DNA of 46,456 nucleotides from Gammaproteobacteria bacterium (lineage in GTDB: Bacteria > Pseudomonadota > Gammaproteobacteria > HTCC5015). Within the stretch, counting starts at the first letter, position 1; each line of letters starts with the position of its first letter. Under the pieces are notes generated by a model, which had not been told where the DNA came from, did no database searches, and saw nothing but the letters and a program-made list of their open reading frames with translations. The stretch covers positions 1 to 46,456 of the forward strand of contig JANQRI010000053.1 in NCBI GenBank assembly GCA_028284675.1, given 5' to 3'. The position numbers and the translations under genes were made by a program. Below are positions 17,964 to 24,786 of the stretch, one piece after another.

Positions 17964-19028
17964 TTAATTTGCTTTTTCCAACTCATCTAACATTAACGGA
18001 AAAACATCCCGCCCGGCATTACGCCCCATAAACATGTCCAGGTGACCATACCCTGACAACACATTCAAAGAGTGATAGTCTTTACGCAAATTATCAAAAT
18101 ATTCATAAGTTCTGATCTGGCTTTCCGCACAAAAACAGCGATTATCTTCACCCGCAAAAAATGCAATTCTTGCATCAGTCTTTGGAGTTTCCTGAATGAC
18201 GTTAGCCGGTAACTCCGCTTTATTTTCAACAGAAACCAGGTGCCCACGAAAAACACATTTCCTGATCTGCCTGAAAAAACTTAAAGGCACATGCGCAAAC
18301 TCCTGCTGCAACCAATCCTGGGTCGCAGCATTGAGATTTTCATGATTCCACAATGCCGGAAAACCGGTCCCATATGTAAAGCTCACATGCTTGGACACAG
18401 CAGATTCATTTTCATGGTGAGTTAACCGCACGAAAGCATCAATAAACTTAGCCGGTATTGTCGGTGCATACAAACCCCACTGCGGATTTAAAAAAGGCGT
18501 TATCTTACTGACAAAAGGCACAGCAAAACGAAGTTTAACCCGTGACCACCACCGTACAACCGGATGCAAAGATACTGCATTGGTCACAATGGTATCTACC
18601 TGCGGTAGAAGACCGGCAACCGCCGACATCATAAAACTCGTCGACCCCTGACAATGAATAATGGCTTTGATTTTATTATATCCGGTCTCTTCAGCCACTT
18701 TTTGCACTGCAGCAGGATGATCATACAAAGCCGCCTGATCCAGCGTCCATTGATTCGGCGGCAAATCTATACTGGCACGCCAGTTTTCCAACCAGACATC
18801 ATATCCCTGTTCCAACAGTGCATCGACGATTGTTCTTTCAACCGGAGCACGAAAGATATTTGCACGCACACCGGCACCATGCACCAGCAGTACCGGGCCA
18901 CGAGTAGGTGATACGCTTCCCTGAATATGAATCAGATTACATTGAAAACCATCGCCGGCAATAAACGGGATGATTCTCTCCCGGTATACTCCGGAGGAAA
19001 TATTTTCGCTGGCAACCGTATTATCCAT
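17964..19028 (-). CDS. Alpha/beta hydrolase with Cys at the nucleophile position
   Basis: An alpha/beta-fold hydrolase of about 355 aa. VHGAG (oxyanion) is at 54-58 in the longer numbering, the nucleophile elbow reads IHCQGS with Cys131 where Ser is usual, an acid lies in FFAGEDN, and the catalytic His is in GYGHLDMFMG. Cys at this position is seen in PHA synthases and in hydrolases fused to cholesterol-oxidase-like GMC proteins, so it may be an acyltransferase or a thioester-forming enzyme. There is no signal peptide. The frame opens with TTG at 19043; ATG at 19028 (MDNTVASENIS) has GGAT about 7 bp upstream and is preferred. It is the first gene of the minus-strand cluster, 93 bp before the decarboxylase-like gene. 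Confidence 0.87.
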   Translation of the reverse strand: MDNTVASENISSGVYRERIIPFIAGDGFQCNLIHIQGSVSPTRGPVLLVHGAGVRANIFRAPVERTIVDALLEQGYDVWLENWRASIDLPPNQWTLDQAALYDHPAAVQKVAEETGYNKIKAIIHCQGSTSFMMSAVAGLLPQVDTIVTNAVSLHPVVRWWSRVKLRFAVPFVSKITPFLNPQWGLYAPTIPAKFIDAFVRLTHHENESAVSKHVSFTYGTGFPALWNHENLNAATQDWLQQEFAHVPLSFFRQIRKCVFRGHLVSVENKAELPANVIQETPKTDARIAFFAGEDNRCFCAESQIRTYEYFDNLRKDYHSLNVLSGYGHLDMFMGRNAGRDVFPLMLDELEKAN

Positions 19029-19209
19029 TATCCAATCCGTCAAATATGGCTAGCAAATACAAAATGCCTTCGTTAAGAGGTTTTAAATACAACCCATTAA
19101 TGATTTAGCAATTATAGCGCATATGCAATGGTTATTTAGTATGAGTCTAGCTAAATAGAAACTCCAGTGTTCATAATCAGCTGCTGCGTAGTTATTCCGT
19201 TTGCAGAAT

Positions 19210-19242
19210 CTGTTTTTTGTAGTGTGTTGGCGCAAAAAACAG
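19210..19242. repeat. Perfect 10-bp inverted repeat in divergent intergenic region
   Basis: CTGTTTTTTG at 19210-19219 and its exact reverse complement CAAAAAACAG at 19233-19242 enclose a 13-bp spacer. It lies in the 300-bp region between the alpha/beta hydrolase (minus) and the secreted-protein gene (plus). It may be a hairpin in a leader RNA or a binding site. I see no supported gene in 19044-19345. Confidence 0.45.
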
Positions 19243-19274
19243 TATACTCCGGCAATGACACGGTTGGTCTGGCT

Positions 19275-19294
19275 TATGCTGTTCAAACAGCATA
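19275..19294. promoter_or_regulatory. 20-bp operator-like palindrome
   Basis: TATGCTGTT (19275-19283), a central CA, and AACAGCATA (19286-19294) form a perfect 9-bp inverted repeat, 51 bp before the plus-strand secreted-protein start and about 246 bp from the hydrolase start. Size and symmetry suit a TetR- or GntR-type dimer site. It is not a LexA box, because the CTG/CAG spacing is 6, not 10. The regulator is unknown and none is encoded next to it. Confidence 0.45.
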
Positions 19295-19345
19295 TCGCAT
19301 ATATACGGAAAACTTTAAATCTGATACGGTTTTCTGAATACAAAC

Positions 19346-20086
19346 ATGCTAAACAAGCACTCCGGCCTGTCACCCGGGCTTTTGTCTTTCTTTATATTCA
19401 TATCGTGGTCCTCCGGTAATGCATTCGCGCTCGACGCCTATACTGACCGGGATGCATTTATCAATCAGGCAAGCATATCTTACGACATAGAAACTGAAGA
19501 TTTTGACAGTCTTCCTATTGGCAATGTTGCCAATCAAAATAATTTTGCAGGTGAGCTAACCGTCACCGGGTCATCTTCTGAAAACCTGTTTATCGGCAAT
19601 GCCTTTACCACAATCTCCCCAGATCACTATCTCGCATTGAACAATACGGATACCGCGTTTAAAGCTAACGATATCCTGACCCTGACTTTTTCCGAGCCGA
19701 TCACGGGCCTTGGTTTTTTTATTATCACCGAAGAAGACCTTCAGGCTGGAGATTTTGAGCTATCTGTCGCATCAGGCAGTGTTAATAGCAGCAATATCGC
19801 CAGCACGGTACTCAGCGGCGCTAACGGATACTATATTGGTTTTATCGATGATGCCCCCAACCCCAGCATTACCCAGGCGCAACTGACTGCCAGCGACCTG
19901 GATTTTGATTTCAATTATACAATCGATGATGTTTCGATTGCTTTTTTAAGGAATACATCAAACACCGGCCCACCCGGCAACACCGGTTCCACATCAGGAG
20001 GTAACGGATCAACCGGGCTGATATCTCTATTGTTGATGATCATTTTTCTCGGATCAAAACATTTCCGCAGCAGAGGCTTATTATGA
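19346..20086 (+). CDS. Secreted protein with GlyGly-CTERM-like sorting tail
   Basis: A 246-aa exported protein. A Sec signal peptide occupies about residues 1-28 (LLSFFIFISWSSGNAFA). The central part is acidic and beta-rich (YDIETEDFDSLPIGNVANQ, LTLTFSEPITGLGFFIITEE), like extracellular PEP-CTERM-associated domains. The C-terminus has a Gly/Ser/Asn-rich stretch (GSTSGGNGSTG), a hydrophobic helix (LISLLLMIIFLG) and a basic end (SKHFRSRGLL), the layout of the GlyGly-CTERM signal processed by rhombosortase. No rhombosortase is in the window. The stop overlaps the next start by 4 bp, so the two are translationally coupled. The ribosome site is weak. Confidence 0.82.
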   Translation: MLNKHSGLSPGLLSFFIFISWSSGNAFALDAYTDRDAFINQASISYDIETEDFDSLPIGNVANQNNFAGELTVTGSSSENLFIGNAFTTISPDHYLALNNTDTAFKANDILTLTFSEPITGLGFFIITEEDLQAGDFELSVASGSVNSSNIASTVLSGANGYYIGFIDDAPNPSITQAQLTASDLDFDFNYTIDDVSIAFLRNTSNTGPPGNTGSTSGGNGSTGLISLLLMIIFLGSKHFRSRGLL

Positions 20087-20670
20087 AATACCGCGCATAC
20101 ATATTATCCACCTTGTTACTAGCCGCTCTTCCAGGCATATCATTCGCACAAACAGAACCTTTTATCGGTGAAATTCGCTGGGTAGGATTTAATTTTGCGC
20201 CTCGAGGCTGGGCTCACTGCGATGGACAACTACTCCCTATCAACCAGTACACAGCATTATTTTCATTGCTGGGCACAACCTACGGTGGAGACGGACGTAC
20301 GACTTTCGGGCTGCCCGATATGCGCGGCAGGGTAATCATACACCCTGGAAACGGTCCCGGCCTGTCCAGCTACCGCTGGGGGCAACGCGGCGGCTCTGAG
20401 CAAGTCACGTTAACCACAGACCATATGGCCGCACACTCTCATGCGCTGGTTGGCACCGAAGAAACCGCAAACAACACCAGCCCGACAAATAACCGAATTG
20501 CCGCAAAACAACGCACCAAGCTATTTTCTGACAGCACTGCGAGCACCGCAAACCTGGACAGCGCAAGCATAGGTAATACCGGCGGCGGACAACCACATGA
20601 AAACAGACCACCTTATTTAGCCAACTATTGCATAATCGCATTACAAGGAATATACCCATCCCGCAATTGA
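20083..20670 (+). CDS. Exported phage tail-collar domain protein
   Basis: A 195-aa protein of the tail-collar / microcystin-dependent-protein (Mdp) type with a clear signal peptide at 1-22 (YILSTLLLAALPGISFAQ), which phage tail fibres lack. Family pattern: FIGEIRWVGFNFAPRGWAHC, DGQLLPINQYTALFSLLGT, then TYGGDGRTTFGLPDMRGRV, and a C-terminal end rich in His, Gly and Pro (MAAHSHALVG; PPYLANYCIIALQGIYP). The start overlaps the preceding stop (ATGA) and has an AGAGG site. Such exported collar proteins are presumably surface or extracellular trimers; the function is unknown. It is not part of a prophage, as no other phage gene is near. Confidence 0.9.
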   Translation: MKYRAYILSTLLLAALPGISFAQTEPFIGEIRWVGFNFAPRGWAHCDGQLLPINQYTALFSLLGTTYGGDGRTTFGLPDMRGRVIIHPGNGPGLSSYRWGQRGGSEQVTLTTDHMAAHSHALVGTEETANNTSPTNNRIAAKQRTKLFSDSTASTANLDSASIGNTGGGQPHENRPPYLANYCIIALQGIYPSRN

Positions 20671-20724
20671 ACAGCGTGGACTATACTGACTCATCCAGAC
20701 AATCATCCAACAGCAGCTTAACAG

Positions 20725-21408
20725 CTATAAGTTAATTATTGATTGCAAATAGCCGACTCCGCCCAAACCCTCCACTTCACGGATAATTTCATCCGCTCTG
20801 CTTTGCACATATTCTGAGGGCACGGCAACCGACATTTGCTTGGGGTTGGGTAGCACCGCTGCAAGTAACGCGCTTTCATAAAGTGAAATACGATACGCCG
20901 GTTTATTAAAGTACTCATCACTTGCTGCGGCAACACCATAGACACCGGGGCCAAATTCAGCCACATTCAGATACATTTCCAATATACGTTGCTTGGGCCA
21001 TAGTAACTCCATACATAATGCCAAGTAAGCCTCAAGGCCTTTGCGAACATAACTGCGCCCGCCCCAAAGATAAAGATTTTTTGCAACCTGCTGACTGATA
21101 GTACTTGCGCCACGCGGCCGTTTTTTACTGTCTTTTAATGCCTGCGCAATCGCATCAAAATCAAAACCATAATGCACAGGAAATTTTTGATCCTCAGCCG
21201 CAACTACCGCGATTAATGCATATGGCGACATTTGCCTCAATGATATCCAGCGGTAGCTTGGCGAAACCCCACGTTCAAAACCATCCCTAAGCATGAAAGA
21301 TGTAGTCGGCGGGGATAGCCAACGCCACGGCAATACCAAAATCAGGCTGCATAAAAGCCAGCACAAAATTACTCCATACAGCAGCCTGCGAAATCCGCTT
21401 TTATGCAT
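20725..21408 (-). CDS. mtgA: Monofunctional biosynthetic peptidoglycan transglycosylase
   Basis: GT51 enzyme that polymerises lipid II into glycan strands at the outer face of the inner membrane. One N-terminal membrane anchor (LLYGVILCWLLCSLILVLPW) is followed by the GT51 motifs: AAEDQKFPVHYGFD with catalytic Glu, RGASTISQQVAKNLYLW, KQRILEMYLNVAEFGPGVYG with the second catalytic Glu, and the later ALLAAVLPNP. There is no transpeptidase domain, and 227 aa matches MtgA. It runs convergently with the tail-collar gene, 54 bp apart; I see no clear terminator between them. Confidence 0.95.
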   Translation of the reverse strand: MHKSGFRRLLYGVILCWLLCSLILVLPWRWLSPPTTSFMLRDGFERGVSPSYRWISLRQMSPYALIAVVAAEDQKFPVHYGFDFDAIAQALKDSKKRPRGASTISQQVAKNLYLWGGRSYVRKGLEAYLALCMELLWPKQRILEMYLNVAEFGPGVYGVAAASDEYFNKPAYRISLYESALLAAVLPNPKQMSVAVPSEYVQSRADEIIREVEGLGGVGYLQSIINL

Positions 21409-21630
21409 TTACTTATATCTCTAAAATAATGAGTCACGCTCCAGACAGAGAGACAAAAAGCCATAACTCCAGACAAAAATCAAGAACCTGCCTCTCAATA
21501 CTCTAAAGACCGCATTAATACGGGACAGGCTCAAGCAGCAATACACAGCCCGTACCTTAACAAGCCCGGGTTTGTCGCCAATTTTCTTGCGTTGCGTGGA
21601 TATACGGTTAAACTTGCAGCATAGAATATA

Positions 21631-21882
21631 TAGAAGCTATCTCATAATGTCGCGAGTGCCGCTCGCAGGTTTTTGCTCCTGCAAAACCTGCATTTCCACC
21701 GTCCGTGGTGGTCAGACGAGACAAACAAGACCGAAAAAGCGGAGTTTACACAGAGTCTGCGCCGATGGCGCCCCGCATTTTGAGGGCTTGTTTAACGAAG
21801 GATTAGCAAGCACACGACTCCAGGGATGGAGGAGTTAGGGCGACTCAGGAGACAAAGCCGAGCAGTTATGAGATAGGTTCTA
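21631..21882. mobile_element. MITE-like element with terminal inverted repeats and TA ends
   Basis: The left end TAGAAGCTATCTCATAA (21631-21647) and the reverse complement of the right end (21866-21882) differ at one position out of 17. Each end carries a TA, as expected for IS630/mariner-type insertion with TA duplication. Inside are further self-complementary segments: a 9-bp stem GCAGGTTTT/AAAACCTGC at 21665-21691, CCACC/GGTGG at 21696-21711 and ACTCC/GGAGT at 21817-21835. An 88-codon frame across it shows no protein signature. It is too short for a transposase, so it is non-autonomous. The remainder of the gap (21409-21630) shows nothing I can name. Confidence 0.7.
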
Positions 21883-21905
21883 ATTAAATAACCGGGTTTA
21901 GTTTC

Positions 21906-23207
21906 ATGGCAACAAGCACCACTAATAATTTTAAACGCTATTTAAAAAAACTATATTATACGCCTGGCATTCAAAAAGCCGCTATCCGCACGGCATCAGT
22001 ATTCTATCCGCCCCCCTTTCGCCGCCCCAATATGGAATTCACTTTCGGGCTTTGGCAAGGTATATCGGCAATACATTGCGAAAAAGGACGCCAGTTGGGT
22101 GAAAACAACACTTATCCACGCTTTTTTAGAGAAAATATACCGACCAACTACCATAAAAGCAGTATCCCCGGCTCAAGAGATGGCTGTTTTATTAATATGA
22201 CCACGCTACATATGGTGATGGGCCATTGGGAAGAAGCCTCGGCACTTATTAATACACTACGAACACATTACCTGCAGTACTTTAATGTAAACACCGAAAA
22301 GCTTGGCTTACTCGATATTTTCATCTTGTCCAAAACCTGCGTCGCGCTACCTGCCTATTTGGCACGGCGCACCTCAAACAGGGTGAAAGATGGGAAAATA
22401 CCCCTAACTATTGCGACTCAATACAAAATTGTTGCGGGTATATTTATGATAGTGCAGAAAATGATCGAACGCGGCGAACCCTGGCTAAAAACTGAAAACG
22501 AGCCCAAAGCAGATGCTTCTGAAATATATGAATATGCGGAACAACACAAGTTATTTATTTCCGAGGATGGCAAAGCTTGTGGAGGCAGCAAGAGAAAAAT
22601 ACTTGAGCTTATCAACCTGACTATCACTGGCAATCCTGAATCTAATGCAAACCATGAAAGCGTCACAAAATGCCTTAACTTAATCGGCAACCTCGACACA
22701 TTATTCAGTTATGCAGCCCAGGCCATGGAAGTTGAGCTTGCGATACTGATGTTAAGGTGCAAAACCGCCGAGCCATTTCTTTCGCTCAACCCCAATAACA
22801 ACCATGAAGAATCCCATCTAAGAGCACTAAAAGCCATTAAAACAGCTATAGCAAATTACTCACCAAATGATATGAGTATTAGTGGGCGCATAAACAGCCA
22901 ACTCATTATCCTCCAGAAAATTTTTAAAAAACTTGGGGTTCCAGCAGACTCTATAACACCTCGCGACAGCATGAACACAGAATCCGACATTAAACCGCAA
23001 CACTCATTAGAATCAGCCACAACTAATTACATTAACATAGTTGATTATGGCAAAATTTATTTTCAGCAGAAACAACACCAAATAAACAAAATACTTGGGA
23101 ACAAACACAATAAAATTATCACATCCGGTGAAATCAGATCAAAACTCGGCGTGATTCCCGAGAAAAATTTAAAAGAAATATCCGGTGTTAATTTCAAAAA
23201 AATATGA
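21906..23207 (+). CDS. Hypothetical protein, 433 aa
   Basis: A long frame starting at ATG 21906, 24 bp after the right end of the MITE-like element. It lacks a signal peptide and convincing membrane helices, apart from a mildly hydrophobic stretch near 180. The middle is helical (LNTLTITGN-like repeats are absent). Notable segments are NMEFTFGLWQGISAIHCEKG, GSRDGCFINMTTLHMVMGHW and a Lys/Asn-rich C-terminus. The first part suggests a helical-repeat protein, but I recognise no family. Codon use is AT-rich like the next gene and unlike the GC-richer genes to the left. No strong ribosome site is seen. It is followed at 50 bp by an acyltransferase gene in the same direction. Confidence 0.75.
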   Translation: MATSTTNNFKRYLKKLYYTPGIQKAAIRTASVFYPPPFRRPNMEFTFGLWQGISAIHCEKGRQLGENNTYPRFFRENIPTNYHKSSIPGSRDGCFINMTTLHMVMGHWEEASALINTLRTHYLQYFNVNTEKLGLLDIFILSKTCVALPAYLARRTSNRVKDGKIPLTIATQYKIVAGIFMIVQKMIERGEPWLKTENEPKADASEIYEYAEQHKLFISEDGKACGGSKRKILELINLTITGNPESNANHESVTKCLNLIGNLDTLFSYAAQAMEVELAILMLRCKTAEPFLSLNPNNNHEESHLRALKAIKTAIANYSPNDMSISGRINSQLIILQKIFKKLGVPADSITPRDSMNTESDIKPQHSLESATTNYINIVDYGKIYFQQKQHQINKILGNKHNKIITSGEIRSKLGVIPEKNLKEISGVNFKKI

Positions 23208-23257
23208 GCTAAAAAAACCAAAACCTGCTCACCATAAATATTTAAATACTTGGGCTA

Positions 23258-24391
23258 ATGCAAACATTGTCGAAAAAAAACTCAGCAACTGTATCAGTTT
23301 ACAGTTCTATCGCTGAACTTGACGAAAATTTTATTGAGCGCTGGCGGGCACTTGAAGCCAGATCAATAGCCGATAATGCTTACCTATCGCCTGATTTTGT
23401 TATTCCCGCACTTAAACACCTTACTCCCGATTTGAATTTTGCGATTATTGCTGTTGAAAACGAAAAACAGATGCTAGCGTTAGGCGTATTCGAAATATCA
23501 AAGGGTAATAAACAACTGCCTTGCCCTTTTTTAACAACTTACTTGTCACCCCACTCATTTATCGGCGGCCTGCTAATTGACAAATACGACACAAACACTG
23601 CTTTATCATACTTTTTTAACGAAATAAAAAACCATCATACTCAATGGCATGCTATTCAGTTTATTTGCGCACCGCTTGAAACAGCGCCTCATAAAATCGC
23701 TCCGCATGTATTGAAAACAGCGAAAATACACCGACACAAAATAGACTTTGAAGAAAGAGCCATTCTAACACCTGAAAATTCCGGCGATGAATACCTCAAA
23801 GAAAATTTATCAAAAAACAGAATAAAAAGCATAGAAAGACGAAAAAAACGCCTAAAAAACTCAGGCAAAATAACATGGAGAGTCAAGCAAGGAAATGAAA
23901 TAACCCCTGAGACTATAAATACATTTCTTCAACTTGAAGATATGGGCTGGAGAAAAAACAAAGGCACTTCATTATCTTCAAACACCAGCCACAAACATTT
24001 TTTTTGCAGCATGATCGAAAGATTTTCTAATCAAAACAAAGTTTTTTTTACGGAAATAGAACTAAACGAAAAAGTTATTGCATCAACATGTAATCTGGTA
24101 TCAGGAAAAACAGGGTTCGCATTCAAACTTGGTTGGGATAGTGAATATGCCAAATATGGTGTAGGCATTATGAATGAATACGAATTAGCAAGGCATGCAA
24201 AAACCAATCTACACTCGCTCAAATACATTGATAGCGGCACCACTCCCGGCTCCTTCATTGAGGAAATATGGCCTGAGAGACGCATACTGTTTTCAGGGTT
24301 TTATAGTTTAAATAAAATTGCATTTATTTATCTTTGCTCTACACAAAAGTTCATAGAACTTCAAAACACAATCAAGAATAAATTTCTATAA
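23258..24391 (+). CDS. FemAB/BioF2-like GNAT acyltransferase
   Basis: A 377-aa protein of the double-GNAT type used in exopolysaccharide, cell-wall or lipid acylation. The first half (SIAELDENFIERWRALEAR, NAYLSPDFVIPALKHL) and second half (NRIKSIERRKKRLK, then ...ASTCNLVSGKTGFAFKLGWD and KYGVGIMNEYEL) follow the CelD/BioF2 acetyltransferase pattern. The second half carries the acyl-CoA-binding-like segment and the SGTTPGSFIEEIWPERR end. No signal peptide. The gene is AT-rich: bases 23821-23880 have 19 G+C of 60 by hand count. It probably forms a pair with the unknown gene upstream. The acyl acceptor is unknown. Confidence 0.82.
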   Translation: MQTLSKKNSATVSVYSSIAELDENFIERWRALEARSIADNAYLSPDFVIPALKHLTPDLNFAIIAVENEKQMLALGVFEISKGNKQLPCPFLTTYLSPHSFIGGLLIDKYDTNTALSYFFNEIKNHHTQWHAIQFICAPLETAPHKIAPHVLKTAKIHRHKIDFEERAILTPENSGDEYLKENLSKNRIKSIERRKKRLKNSGKITWRVKQGNEITPETINTFLQLEDMGWRKNKGTSLSSNTSHKHFFCSMIERFSNQNKVFFTEIELNEKVIASTCNLVSGKTGFAFKLGWDSEYAKYGVGIMNEYELARHAKTNLHSLKYIDSGTTPGSFIEEIWPERRILFSGFYSLNKIAFIYLCSTQKFIELQNTIKNKFL

Positions 24392-24786
24392 AATCCAAAA
24401 GACCCGTACCATATACTTGGATAACCAACAAGACCCGCATTCCGCTCTTAAATACCCGTCAAGAATGAATCGCAACCCCAGGTTTGATACACAAACAGGT
24501 CTGTTAAGGGAGGAAAACCAGACTCAGTAAAACTTGCTTCAGACTATTTAAAAACATCCACTAAAATCATTCTAAAAACACAAACCCGCCAAACAACCTC
24601 CCCCACAAAACTCAAGCCGGGCATAGCTCAAAAAGTCCCGTCAATTGCCGATATTCAAAATACAGGACCAACCAGGCCTATTTACGGTTGCTTGCCTTAA
24701 AAATACTGTTTTACTTGTGGTAACACCCAAGACAATTCAGTCATGTAGTGCCACAGCATATATGACCGAATTGAAAAGCTGAGACT
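24392..24786. promoter_or_regulatory. Intergenic region with inverted repeat before GGDEF-EAL gene
   Basis: This 395-bp gap has no supported gene. Its last 55 bp hold an inverted repeat: CAATTCAGTCAT at 24733-24744 and ATGACCGAATTG at 24762-24773, matching at 11 of 12 positions with a 17-bp spacer. It ends 13 bp before the start codon, so it is either an operator overlapping the leader or a stem that could limit ribosome access. The rest is A/C-rich and I see nothing definite in it. Confidence 0.45.

Noticed and set aside
19083..19373. Minus-strand frame of 96 codons in the divergent intergenic region.
   Set aside because: It overlaps the signal-peptide start of the secreted protein and the palindromes, has no ribosome site, and its product is unlike a protein family (mixed Cys/Tyr/Asn with no domain).
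20083..20670. Prophage remnant, because of the tail-collar domain.
   Set aside because: A Sec signal peptide, coupled expression with a sorted surface protein and no other phage gene within 20 kb argue against a phage origin in situ.
21572..21838. 88-codon frame across the MITE-like element.
   Set aside because: It is fully explained by the repeat element; composition (short basic stretches, no domain) is typical of reading through inverted repeats.
24600..24720. Possible cyclic di-GMP (GEMM) riboswitch before the GGDEF-EAL gene, suggested by acggttgc and ggcct strings.
   Set aside because: The hallmark GGGACGCAAAGCC and GAAA tetraloop parts are not present, so only chance short matches remain.
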